The notes under the pieces were generated by a model. That model was not told the origin of the DNA. It searched no databases and was given only the letters and a program-made list of their open reading frames with translations. This document shows, one piece after another, positions 40,640-48,476 of a DNA stretch of 64,000 nucleotides. The position numbers and the translations under genes are program-made. The stretch's first letter is position 1, and each line of letters starts with the position of its first letter. Origin of the DNA: Loktanella sp. 3ANDIMAR09 (GTDB taxonomy: Bacteria; Pseudomonadota; Alphaproteobacteria; Rhodobacterales; Rhodobacteraceae); NCBI RefSeq assembly GCF_001420005.1, contig NZ_LJAK01000004.1, positions 1-64,000 on the forward strand, written 5' to 3'.

Positions 40640-40908
40640 TCGACGGCAACACCCGCGCAATCGACGCACACCTCGCAGAACACGACGCCAGGATCGGGAC
40701 CGAGGAAGGTGAACGCTGCAACCGTCAGGGCTGCGACGGGACGATGGTTTTCGAGGACGTTGAGGGCTGTTCCTGCCACATCAACGCGCCGTGCCACGGC
40801 CACGAGAACCAGCAAATAATTTGCGACGGCTGCGGCTACGGCCCAGACGATGAACCCGCCGACGATGATCGCGGCGACTATCTCCGCGACAAGGCACAGG
40901 ACAGGTGA
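40636..40908 (+). CDS. Zinc-ribbon-like hypothetical
   Basis: The 90-residue protein has CNRQGC, CSCH and CDGCGYG with interspersed His, likely a zinc-binding fold. It overlaps the Lar-like gene by four bases. Function is unknown. Confidence 0.55.
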   Translation: MIDGNTRAIDAHLAEHDARIGTEEGERCNRQGCDGTMVFEDVEGCSCHINAPCHGHENQQIICDGCGYGPDDEPADDDRGDYLRDKAQDR

Positions 40909-40912
40909 CGAA

Positions 40913-41569
40913 ATGACCGACCGCCCGATCCCCTTTTCCCCAGACATGATGCGCGCGGTCCTGCGCGAGATCGCCGCGCCTGGCACCGGCAAGACGCAGA
41001 CGCGGCGGGTGCTGAAACCGCAGCCCGAACCGGGCGGCGAGGCGCGTTTATGGACGCCGCCCAACCCGTCGATGCTTTGCGTCCAAATAGACAAGCGGCA
41101 CATACACGGCAGCACAGTGGCAATTACCGTTCCTGCCCCCAGCGACCGGCTCTGGGTCCGCGAGGCGTGGCGGACCACCACGTTTTACGACGACCAACCG
41201 CCGCGCGACATGGGAAGCGAGACACCGATCCGCTACGAGTGCGACGGCGCATGGGAAACATGGGGATGGAAGCGAGACCACAACGAAGGCCGCTACCGCC
41301 CGCCGATGTTCATGCCTCGCTGGGCCAGCCGCGTGACGCTGACCGTCACCGACGTGAAAGTGCAGCGCGTGCAGGACATATCCGAGGCCGATGCGTGGGC
41401 GGAAGGCGTCCACAGACAGCCGTTCGACACCGGAACCGAAATGTTCCGTACCCTCTGGGACAGCCTGAACGACAAGCGCGGATTCGGCTGGGACGTGAAC
41501 CCGTGGGTCGTCGCCGTCACCTTCCGCCCGGTGGCGGGCAACATCGACCAGATTGGAGAGGCAGCATGA
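40913..41569 (+). CDS. Conserved phage ASCH-like protein
   Basis: This 218-residue protein matches a widespread phage family: TQTRRVLKPQP near the N-terminus, DRLWVREAWR, PPMFMPRWASRVTLTVTDVK and FRTLWDSLNDKRGFGWD. The family has the ASCH/PUA-like fold expected to bind RNA or nucleotides. Its role in phages is not known to me. It starts five bases after the previous stop. Confidence 0.7.
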   Translation: MTDRPIPFSPDMMRAVLREIAAPGTGKTQTRRVLKPQPEPGGEARLWTPPNPSMLCVQIDKRHIHGSTVAITVPAPSDRLWVREAWRTTTFYDDQPPRDMGSETPIRYECDGAWETWGWKRDHNEGRYRPPMFMPRWASRVTLTVTDVKVQRVQDISEADAWAEGVHRQPFDTGTEMFRTLWDSLNDKRGFGWDVNPWVVAVTFRPVAGNIDQIGEAA

Positions 41570-42150
41570 TCGACGCATTCCCTTTGCAATGGCCGCACGG
41601 CCGCGCGCGCACAAAGGCCCGGTCGGATTCCCGGTTCAAGGTTTCGCATTCCAAAGCGTTCGAGGAAATGGTGTCAGAACTGGACCGGTTCGACGTTACA
41701 CACGTCGTCGTCAGCACAAACATTCCCCTGCGGCGCGACGGCACGCCATACCGCGACGGCCTAAATGAGCTGCTCGAAGATCCGGGCGTTGCGATCTACT
41801 TCACCCGCAAGAAGCGACAGATTGCGCTGTGCTGCGATACCTACCGCCGCCCATACGAAAATATCCGGGCGCTGGGACTGGCGATCAAATCTCTGCGCGA
41901 CATGGACCGACACGGGGCAGGCCAGATCCTAGATCAAGCGTTCGAGGGTTTGACTGCGCTGCCCGCGCCCGGCGCGACGGACGAGGCCGACAACCGCGCG
42001 TGGTGGGTTGTGCTGGGATGCCAACCCAACGCCAGCGCCGACGAGGTTCGGGCCGCCTACAAGAAGCAAGCCCGCGAGGCGGGCGGCGCATCGGTTGAAT
42101 TGAACGCGGCAAAGGATGCCGGGCTGATAGCAGCGGGAGAGGCAGCATGA
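41566..42150 (+). CDS. J-domain-like phage protein lacking HPD
   Basis: The 194-residue protein starts at 41566 with GGAGAGG upstream. Residues of about 15-140 (FEEMVSELDRFDVTHVVVST, then RQIALCCDTYRRPYENI) form a conserved phage domain. The last 50 residues (WWVVLGCQPNASADEVRAAY, then KKQAREAGG) look like J-domain helices I-II, but the HPD loop is missing. DnaK activation is therefore doubtful. It may bind DNA or partner proteins. Confidence 0.65.
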   Translation: MIDAFPLQWPHGRARTKARSDSRFKVSHSKAFEEMVSELDRFDVTHVVVSTNIPLRRDGTPYRDGLNELLEDPGVAIYFTRKKRQIALCCDTYRRPYENIRALGLAIKSLRDMDRHGAGQILDQAFEGLTALPAPGATDEADNRAWWVVLGCQPNASADEVRAAYKKQAREAGGASVELNAAKDAGLIAAGEAA

Positions 42151-42362
42151 TTTGGCGCGGTGAAACCCAGAAGCAATGGATAGAGCGGATGGCAACGTGG
42201 CAGCGATGGTTCGCCTGGCATCCAGTCCAGTTGGATGATGGGTGCTGGATTTGGTTAGAAACGGTCGAACGAGTCGTTGATCACTACCGGGGGCCGTATT
42301 TGCGGCTGGATCGCGTCTGGCGCTACCGGAAAATCGCAGCGGGAGGATCCGATGGGACATAA
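42147..42362 (+). CDS. Small Trp-rich phage hypothetical
   Basis: The 71-residue protein has eight Trp in its first 60 residues (WQRWFAWHPVQLDDGCWIWL). It is coupled by ATGA to the J-domain-like gene and overlaps the excisionase start. Function is unknown. Confidence 0.5.
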   Translation: MIWRGETQKQWIERMATWQRWFAWHPVQLDDGCWIWLETVERVVDHYRGPYLRLDRVWRYRKIAAGGSDGT

Positions 42363-42639
42363 CCGCCGAACAGATCACGCCCTCGCGGCCTCTGCCGTCC
42401 AGACGCCCCCGGCCCCTCGACTGCTTGGATACGTCAGCGTCAGCACCCTTGCGCAGCTGCTCGACGTATCCGAAACGACCGTCTGGGACTTGACTCGCAA
42501 GGGCCACATACCGAAGCCTGTCCGCTACGGCGGTTCAACCCGCTGGCGCTGGTCGGACGTCGAGGCCCACATCGAGGGGCGACAGGGCGCGCCGGCCGTC
42601 GACGACGATCCGATTTTGAGGGCAAGCCGTGGCAGCTGA
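42352..42639 (+). CDS. Excisionase / AlpA-type HTH protein
   Basis: The 95-residue protein has an AlpA/MerR-like HTH at about 27-65 (VSVSTLAQLLDVSETTVWDL, then GHIPKPVRYGGSTRWRWSDV). It overlaps the integrase gene start, a usual arrangement for Xis. GGGAGG lies five bases before the ATG at 42352. Confidence 0.78.
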   Translation: MGHNRRTDHALAASAVQTPPAPRLLGYVSVSTLAQLLDVSETTVWDLTRKGHIPKPVRYGGSTRWRWSDVEAHIEGRQGAPAVDDDPILRASRGS

Positions 42640-43771
42640 TCTGACGCTTGAGGCCTACGTGCAGCGCAAGAAGCGCGGCGCGCGGGAATACTTCTATTTT
42701 CGCGTGGTGCGCGACGGGAAAGAAACCCGCCTGCCATTGCCCCACCCGTTCAGCGCAGACTACCGCGCCGCCTATGACGCAGCACACCGCCAGGTTTTCG
42801 GGTCGGCACCTGGTGATTTCGACAGCCCTACCGGGGTGCGCGCCTTGGTCAAGGCGCATCGCGCCAGCGCCCGCTACGAACGCCTGCCGAAGCAGTCCAA
42901 AACGATCCGCGAATACGCCCTGACCCTGATCGACGATCGCTGGGGCGATTTCGAGGCCCGCGATATTCGCCCGATCCACGTTCAGGCGCTTTACGACACC
43001 CTTGCCGCACGCCCGGCCAGCGCCAACCGACGGCTGGACGATATCAGCGCCATTTTTGGCTGGGGGATCCCGCGCGGGTTTGTCGACGAAAACCCCTGCC
43101 GCGGCGTCGAACGGGTCCAAAGCACCGACAGCTATGAGCCTTGGCCCGACGCGGCCCTTACGATCCTGATGGAGCAAGGCCTGCCGCATATCGTGCGGCC
43201 CGCGCTTGTCGCCACCTACACCGGCCAGCGGCGCGGCGACGTTCTCAAACAATTCTGCGACCACCAGATCGACGGCGCGACGTGGTATCTCAAACAGGGC
43301 AAGACGCAGAACGAGGTTCCGGTCCCGCTGCACCCGGTTGTGCTGGCCTTGGCAGAATCCGAACGGGCCGCCCGTCGCGCGGCCGCCGTGGTCGATCCCA
43401 AGCGCCCGCTGCTGACGAACAGCAAGGGCGACGTCTGGACCGATAGTGGATACGGCGCGTCATGGCGCACCGAACTGATCCGGCTGGGCCTGCGCCCCGA
43501 AAAGAATGACGATTACGAGGACGGCCAGTTTCGCCCGACATTCCACGGGCTGCGCCATACGACGGCTACGATGATCGCAAACGCGGTCGCCCGGAACCCG
43601 GATCTATTCGGCGGAATCGGTCGGGTGAAAACGATGCTCGACCACCTGTCCGAGCGCATGGCCGCGCACTACGCGCGCCGCGCTGAGGTCGAACACATGA
43701 ACGCCGAAACGATTCTGCTCTTGCCTGACATTGGGAACACAGGGGCAAAAATTGGGAACGCGCCGCGATGA
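42629..43771 (+). CDS. int: Tyrosine recombinase integrase
   Basis: The 380-residue integrase starts at a GTG (GAGGG six bases upstream). It has an arm-binding N-terminal part, a core-binding SAM-like domain at about 85-175 and the catalytic domain. Catalytic residues are Arg201 (TGQRRGD), Lys225 (QGKTQNE), His306/Arg309 (HGLRH), His339 (MLDHLSERM) and Tyr348 (AAHYARR). It integrates the phage at the neighbouring tRNA-Val. Its gene ends 23 bases from the tRNA 3' end. Confidence 0.93.
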   Translation: MAADLTLEAYVQRKKRGAREYFYFRVVRDGKETRLPLPHPFSADYRAAYDAAHRQVFGSAPGDFDSPTGVRALVKAHRASARYERLPKQSKTIREYALTLIDDRWGDFEARDIRPIHVQALYDTLAARPASANRRLDDISAIFGWGIPRGFVDENPCRGVERVQSTDSYEPWPDAALTILMEQGLPHIVRPALVATYTGQRRGDVLKQFCDHQIDGATWYLKQGKTQNEVPVPLHPVVLALAESERAARRAAAVVDPKRPLLTNSKGDVWTDSGYGASWRTELIRLGLRPEKNDDYEDGQFRPTFHGLRHTTATMIANAVARNPDLFGGIGRVKTMLDHLSERMAAHYARRAEVEHMNAETILLLPDIGNTGAKIGNAPR

Positions 43772-43794
43772 AAGGTCAGAAAACGCCTTATTTA

Positions 43795-43840
43795 TGGTGG
43801 GTGGTGAGGGGCTCGAACCCCCGACATTTTCGGTGTAAAC
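43795..43840. other. Putative prophage attachment site in tRNA-Val 3' part
   Basis: The integrase gene abuts the 3' end of tRNA-Val, and the phage lies entirely on that side. The attachment core is therefore expected within the tRNA 3' half, which is intact here. The partner copy would be past the left edge; no second copy occurs in the window. Confidence 0.45.
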
Positions 43841-43870
43841 GAAACGCTCTACCAACTGAGCTAACCACCC
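43795..43870 (-). tRNA. tRNA-Val(UAC)
   Basis: The minus strand reads GGGTGGTTAGCTCAGTTGG, an anticodon arm TTTCG-TTTACAC-CGAAA (anticodon UAC), a T arm with GGTTCGAGCCC, and an acceptor ending ACCACCC-A-CCA. The CCA is encoded. The 5' ten bases overlap the 3' end of the histidine phosphatase gene on the same strand. Confidence 0.97.
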
Positions 43871-44466
43871 GCTGCGGATGGATTACCTAATGCTGAGGGC
43901 GAGCGCAACTCCTCCTGGTGACCCTGGCTGAGGTAAAACACGTTGCCCTGCCCCCCCGGCAGATCCGCCAGCGCCTCGGGCCCCAGACCCAGCACCAGAC
44001 GGCGCAACACGCGGCTGATGATCCCGTGACACACGATGACGGCTGGACCGTCCAGATCATCCAGAAACGCCTGTGCACGGGCCGTCAGTGCCGCCAGCCC
44101 CTCACCCGGTGCCCGTGCATAGAGCGTGACATCCCCGTCCGGTCCTTCGACCAGGTCACCCGTCACGAGGTCGCGGCGCAAACGGCCCTGCCACGCGCCC
44201 ACGTCGATTTCCATCAGGCGGTCATCCGTGCGGATCGTGGTGGCAAGCGGTCCCAACGCGATCGCCGCCGTTTGCACAGCGCGGCCCAACGGGCTGGTGT
44301 AGAAGGCAAATCCGGTCAGATCCACACCCGCCAACAGCGCCGCCTGCGCTTGCGCCTGGGCCATACCACGTGGTGTCAGCGGTGAATTCAAGTGCCCCTG
44401 CATGCGACCCTCGGCGTTCCAGACGGTTTCGCCGTGCCGCAGGATGTAGAGGTCCGGATAGGTCAT
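43861..44466 (-). CDS. Histidine phosphatase family protein (phosphoglycerate mutase-like)
   Basis: The 201-residue protein carries YILRHGETVWN at the N-terminus (catalytic His in RHGE), then GHLNSPLTPRGMAQA, and VIVCHGIISRV (second His). It is a phosphatase of small phosphorylated metabolites, substrate unknown. Its last codons and TAG stop lie inside the tRNA-Val gene, so both are likely on one transcript. A 10-codon longer start at 44496 is possible. Confidence 0.85.
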   Translation of the reverse strand: MTYPDLYILRHGETVWNAEGRMQGHLNSPLTPRGMAQAQAQAALLAGVDLTGFAFYTSPLGRAVQTAAIALGPLATTIRTDDRLMEIDVGAWQGRLRRDLVTGDLVEGPDGDVTLYARAPGEGLAALTARAQAFLDDLDGPAVIVCHGIISRVLRRLVLGLGPEALADLPGGQGNVFYLSQGHQEELRSPSALGNPSAAGG

Positions 44467-44499
44467 AGCGTTGATCCCGTGTTCATGCGCCGACAATGC

Positions 44500-44530
44500 A
44501 AAAAGGCGCCACCCTGCGGTGACGCCTTTT
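44500..44530 (-). terminator. Terminator after tRNA-Val(CAC)
   Basis: A stem GGCG-CACC / GGTG-CGCC (44505-44526) with one internal mismatch and CTGC loop has five U following it on the minus strand. It ends the tRNA transcript and is nearly symmetrical, so may act on both strands. Confidence 0.65.
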
Positions 44531-44536
44531 GTATTC

Positions 44537-44611
44537 TGGTGGGTGATAAGAGATTTGAACTCCTGACATCTTCGATGTGAACGAAGCGCTCTACCACTGA
44601 GCTAATCACCC
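44537..44611 (-). tRNA. tRNA-Val(CAC)
   Basis: The minus strand folds as a tRNA: GGGTGAT acceptor, GCTCAGTGGTAGAGC D arm, CTTCG-TTCACAT-CGAAG anticodon arm (CAC), GGTTC-type T arm (AGTTCAAATCT) and ATCACCC-A-CCA end. CCA is encoded. Confidence 0.97.
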
Positions 44612-44623
44612 GCGAGTGGGGAT

Positions 44624-45067
44624 TTAGCCGTCCTCGTCGTCGTCTGCAACCCCGGTTTTTGAAGTGTTTGGCCCTGCGCCCTGACCAGCGCCATCCTTCA
44701 TCGTGCGCAGCTTGAGCGTCAGCATCTGCGCGCCCTCGCCCAGATCCTTGGATTTGATGGATTTCAACTTGCCCATCGGTGGCAATATCACCTCTCCACC
44801 GGCCAGCAAAATGTCCGCAAGTTCCGCCATGGCGGCCTCGATGGCGGGTTTGGCGTCCTTTTTCTTGACGCCGGACCGGGCCACGGCGCGGTCGATGAAT
44901 TCGGGTTTCTTGATTGGCTCGCCTGCGTCCAATGCGGTCGCGGTCCCGACCACCTTGGGGGCCGGTGCGGCCACTTGCGCCCTGGCTGGGGTCGTGTCGA
45001 CCTTTGGCGTCGCAGCCTTGAGTGTGACGGTCTTGCCCTCGGTGGCGGGGTTCGTTTTCGTTGACAT
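44624..45067 (-). CDS. HU-family DNA-binding protein with N-terminal extension
   Basis: The 147-residue protein has an HU/IHF-like fold at about 50-120 (KKPEFIDRAVARSGVKKKDA, ELADILLAGGEVILPPMGKL). About 45 Ala/Thr/Lys-rich residues precede it, as with histone-like tails, and an acidic C-terminal tail follows. It probably coats or bends DNA in the nucleoid. The arm region is shorter than in classical HU. Confidence 0.8.
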   Translation of the reverse strand: MSTKTNPATEGKTVTLKAATPKVDTTPARAQVAAPAPKVVGTATALDAGEPIKKPEFIDRAVARSGVKKKDAKPAIEAAMAELADILLAGGEVILPPMGKLKSIKSKDLGEGAQMLTLKLRTMKDGAGQGAGPNTSKTGVADDDEDG

Positions 45068-45170
45068 CGCAGGCTCCGATTCCGGTGTGCGCCAACCTTA
45101 ACGAAACTTTGCGGCCTGACCATGACCGATCCGCAGGAATTCACGACCTGTGACGACCGCGCCGCCAAAA

Positions 45171-45202
45171 CGAAAAACAGCCCCGCCGGTGTGGCGGGGC
45201 TG
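45171..45202 (-). terminator. Terminator of lon
   Basis: On the minus strand a 10-bp stem (CAGCCCCGCC / GGCGGGGCTG) is followed by GTTTTTCGTTTT. It starts 22 bases after the lon stop codon. Confidence 0.8.
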
Positions 45203-45224
45203 CATTGGCTGTCTGGTCAAAGGG

Positions 45225-47633
45225 TCAGTGGAAACCGGTCGATGCCTCGAGGCCGCGCCGGGCCAGCGTGGCCGCAGCGGCGGCATCCTCTGCCTCTTGG
45301 TCCCATTCGATCGGCTCTGGCTGGCGAACCAGCGCATGTTCCAGAACCTCTGACACATGCGTCACCGGGATCAGGGTCAGACCTTCCTTCACGTTGTCGG
45401 GAATATCGGCCAGATCCTTTTCGTTTTCCGCAGGAATCAGCACGGTCTTGATTCCGCCGCGCAGGGCGGCCAGCAGTTTCTCCTTGAGCCCGCCAATCGG
45501 CATCGCGTTACCGCGCAGGGACACCTCGCCGGTCATGGCGATATCCTTGCGCACCGGAATCTGCGTCAGTACCGATACGATCGACGTGACCATCGCCAGA
45601 CCGGCGCTGGGGCCGTCCTTGGGTGTGGCCCCGTCGGGGACGTGCACGTGAATGTCCAGCGTGTCGAACTTGGGCGGCGCAACCCCGATCTGCGGTGCTA
45701 CCGACCGGACATAGCTGCTGGCGGCGTCGATGGATTCCTTCATCACGTCGCCAAGTTTCCCGGTCGTCTTCATGCGGCCCTTGCCCGGCAGGCGCAGCGC
45801 CTCGATGCTCAGCAGTTCGCCGCCGACCGACGTATAGGCCAGTCCTGTGACAACGCCGATCTGGTCCTCTTGTTCGGCCAGACCGTAGCGATGCTTGCGC
45901 ACACCCAGGTAGTCGCCCAGATTTTCGGCCGTCACATCAATGGATTCGACCTCTCTCTTGACGATCTTCGTCACTGCCTTGCGGGCAACCTTGGCCAGTT
46001 CGCGTTCAAAGTTACGCACACCGGCCTCGCGGGTGTAATACCGCGCGATGTCGGTCAAGGCGCTGTCATCGACGGAAAACTCCTTGGGCTTCAACCCATG
46101 GTTTTTCATGACCTTGGGCAGCAGGTGCTGGCGCGCGATCTCGCGCTTTTCGTCCTCGGTGTAGCCGGACAGGCCGATGATTTCCATCCGGTCCAAGAGT
46201 GGCCCCGGCATGTTGTAGGAGTTCGCCGTCGTCAGGAACATCACGTTCGACAGGTCGTATTCGACCTCGAGGTAGTGATCGACAAAGCTGCCGTTCTGTT
46301 CCGGGTCCAGCACCTCGAGCATGGCAGACGCAGGGTCGCCACGGAAATCCTGACCCATCTTGTCGATCTCATCCAGCAGGATCAGCGGGTTCGTGGTTTT
46401 CGCCTTTTTCAGCGCCTGAATGATCTTGCCCGGCATGGACCCGATATAGGTCCGACGGTGACCCCGGATTTCGGATTCGTCGCGCACGCCACCCAGCGAG
46501 ATGCGGATGAACTCGCGGCCCGTCGCCTTGGCCACGGATTTACCCAGCGAGGTCTTGCCCACACCCGGCGGGCCGACAAGGCACATGATCGGGCCCTTCA
46601 GCTTCTTGCTGCGCTGCTGTACGGCCAGATATTCGACAATACGTTCCTTGACCTTTTCAAGGCCATAGTGGTCGTCATCCAGCACCTTTTGCGCGTGACC
46701 AAGGTCCTTCTTGGTGCGCGATTTGGTGCCCCATGGCACGGCCAGGATCCAGTCGAGATAGTTGCGCACGACAGTCGCCTCTGCCGACATGGGCGACATG
46801 TTCTTCAGCTTTTTCAGTTCGGCATCGACCTTTTCACGGGCTTCCTTGGACAGCTTGGTGTCGTTGATCCGCGCTTCCAGCTCGTCGACCTCGTTCTGGC
46901 CGTCCTCGCCGTCGCCCAGCTCCTTCTGGATCGCCTTCATCTGTTCGTTCAGATAGTATTCGCGCTGCGTGCGCTCCATCTGGGTCTTGACGCGGGTCTT
47001 GATCTTTTTCTCGACCTGCAGCACGGACATTTCGCCCTGCATCTGGCCGTAAACCTTTTCCAGCCGGTCGGACACGGACAGGGTTTCCAGCAGTTTCTGC
47101 TTTTCATCCACCTCGATCCCCAGATGACCTGCGATCAGGTCTGCCAGCTTGGCAGGCTCCGTCGCTTCGCTGACGGCGGCCATTGCTTCTTCGGGGATGT
47201 TTTTCTTGACCTTGGCATAGCGTTCGAACTCTGCCGCGGCCGTGCGCGTCAGCGCCTTGAGCTCGTCCTCCTGACCGGGGACTTCCTCCAGGTAGCGGGC
47301 CGATGCCTCAAAGAACTGGTCGTTCTCGTGGAATTCCGTGATTTCGACGCGCGCACGCCCTTCGACCAGCACCTTGACTGTGCCGTCGGGCAGTTTGAGC
47401 AATTGCAGCACATTCGCCAGAACGCCGGTCCGGTAGATACCGTCGATCGCGGGATCATCTTCGCCCGGATTCATCTGGCTGGACAGCAGAATCTGCTTGT
47501 CGTCGCGCATCACCTCTTCGAGGGCGCGCACCGATTTTTCGCGGCCCACGAACAGCGGCACGATCATGTGCGGGAACACAACGATATCGCGCAGCGGCAG
47601 GACGGGGTATGAAGTCGCAAGTGGCTCTTGCAT
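45225..47633 (-). CDS. lon: ATP-dependent protease Lon
   Basis: The 802-residue protein degrades unfolded and regulatory proteins in the cytoplasm. It begins with the LON substrate-binding domain (YPVLPLRDIVVFPHMIVPLF), then a coiled coil at about 200-270, the AAA+ module (LVGPPGVGKTSLGKSVA; Walker B in ILLDEIDKMG) and the C-terminal peptidase with Ser in KDGPSAGLAM and the paired Lys downstream. Length and domain order are normal. An RpoH-like promoter lies upstream and a terminator follows. Confidence 0.97.
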   Translation of the reverse strand: MQEPLATSYPVLPLRDIVVFPHMIVPLFVGREKSVRALEEVMRDDKQILLSSQMNPGEDDPAIDGIYRTGVLANVLQLLKLPDGTVKVLVEGRARVEITEFHENDQFFEASARYLEEVPGQEDELKALTRTAAAEFERYAKVKKNIPEEAMAAVSEATEPAKLADLIAGHLGIEVDEKQKLLETLSVSDRLEKVYGQMQGEMSVLQVEKKIKTRVKTQMERTQREYYLNEQMKAIQKELGDGEDGQNEVDELEARINDTKLSKEAREKVDAELKKLKNMSPMSAEATVVRNYLDWILAVPWGTKSRTKKDLGHAQKVLDDDHYGLEKVKERIVEYLAVQQRSKKLKGPIMCLVGPPGVGKTSLGKSVAKATGREFIRISLGGVRDESEIRGHRRTYIGSMPGKIIQALKKAKTTNPLILLDEIDKMGQDFRGDPASAMLEVLDPEQNGSFVDHYLEVEYDLSNVMFLTTANSYNMPGPLLDRMEIIGLSGYTEDEKREIARQHLLPKVMKNHGLKPKEFSVDDSALTDIARYYTREAGVRNFERELAKVARKAVTKIVKREVESIDVTAENLGDYLGVRKHRYGLAEQEDQIGVVTGLAYTSVGGELLSIEALRLPGKGRMKTTGKLGDVMKESIDAASSYVRSVAPQIGVAPPKFDTLDIHVHVPDGATPKDGPSAGLAMVTSIVSVLTQIPVRKDIAMTGEVSLRGNAMPIGGLKEKLLAALRGGIKTVLIPAENEKDLADIPDNVKEGLTLIPVTHVSEVLEHALVRQPEPIEWDQEAEDAAAAATLARRGLEASTGFH

Positions 47634-47702
47634 GGTATTTTTCCTTGTTTTGGCAAGACGGACCGGCCCCAATGCGGCGGCGCTCGTCCATCTCCTCGGA
47701 TA

Positions 47703-47734
47703 CAATATCTGGGGCATCAACGGATGCATTTCAA
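47703..47734 (-). promoter_or_regulatory. Heat-shock (RpoH/sigma32) promoter of lon
   Basis: On the minus strand TTGAAA (47734-47729) is separated by 14 bases from CCCCAGATATTG (47714-47703). This fits the sigma32 consensus CTTGAAA-N14-CCCCAT, about 70 bases before the lon start. Confidence 0.65.
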
Positions 47735-47899
47735 CCAGACGATTGCAGCGCATTGGTGGCAATGATGAAACCTGCGCCGCAGAATAACAACCCACAGATG
47801 GCGATGCAGCGCGCGCGCCAAGATCGCGCCGCACAGCCCATCAGGCCTGCGTCACACCGCAGTCACCGACAAGGTCGGCAATGCGGGCCGCGCGACCCG

Positions 47900-48460
47900 T
47901 TATTCGCGGGTCAGCACCGAAGCAACGGTCACGAACAGGACCATCTCGCCCGTGTTCACGTCAAACTGATCAAGGCGCAGGATGCGGTCGTCGAAATAGG
48001 GGATCAACACCACCTGCCCGTCGAAACGCACGCCATCGGTATCTGCCTGATCGAAACCGAATGTGGCCACGAACTGCGGCAGCTTCTCTGGTCCGCAGGG
48101 CGTGTCCGACAGCACATCGGCCAGCGCCTCGGCCTGTGTGGTCTCCAGCAGATCATCCACCTGATCCACGTTGTAGACGGGGGTGGGTGACAGGACCATC
48201 GGCAACCCCTCGCCCCCCATCGCCGCTGCGATCGCCTCGACACTCAGGATACCGTCCGTCCCGATCGTGACACGTTCGGCCTCGGCGCGGGGCTGGATTT
48301 CCGTCTGGTCGATGACCGCGTTGACCCCCGACAGATAGGTGTCACCGCGCCAATCACCCGCCAGCCTGTCCAGCAGGGCTGCATTGTCGGTGACGCCGCA
48401 CAGACTCTCCGCGCGCAAGCCAGCAGGCAGCAGCAAAAGTATGGCAAGAATGAAACGCAT
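47900..48460 (-). CDS. Exported hypothetical protein
   Basis: The 186-residue protein has a clear signal peptide (MRFILAILLLLPAGLRAES, cleavage near 18). The mature part has two Cys (LCGVTDN and TPCGPEKL), W.GDTYLSG and a repeated hydrophobic pattern. It follows tgt by 16 bases and may be co-transcribed with it. Family is not recognised. Confidence 0.65.
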   Translation of the reverse strand: MRFILAILLLLPAGLRAESLCGVTDNAALLDRLAGDWRGDTYLSGVNAVIDQTEIQPRAEAERVTIGTDGILSVEAIAAAMGGEGLPMVLSPTPVYNVDQVDDLLETTQAEALADVLSDTPCGPEKLPQFVATFGFDQADTDGVRFDGQVVLIPYFDDRILRLDQFDVNTGEMVLFVTVASVLTRE

Positions 48461-48476
48461 GGCTTGGCTCCTGAAT

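Noticed and set aside
44537-44611. Second tRNA-Val considered as the partner attachment site
   Set aside because: It is a complete tRNA with a different anticodon, lies outside the phage on the host side, and differs in the T arm.
45357-47612. 751-codon open frame antisense to lon
   Set aside because: It mirrors the Lon coding strand codon structure and has no family features.
47634-47899. Possible small gene between lon and the exported protein
   Set aside because: No frame with an SD or sensible composition; the stretch is explained by the lon promoter region.
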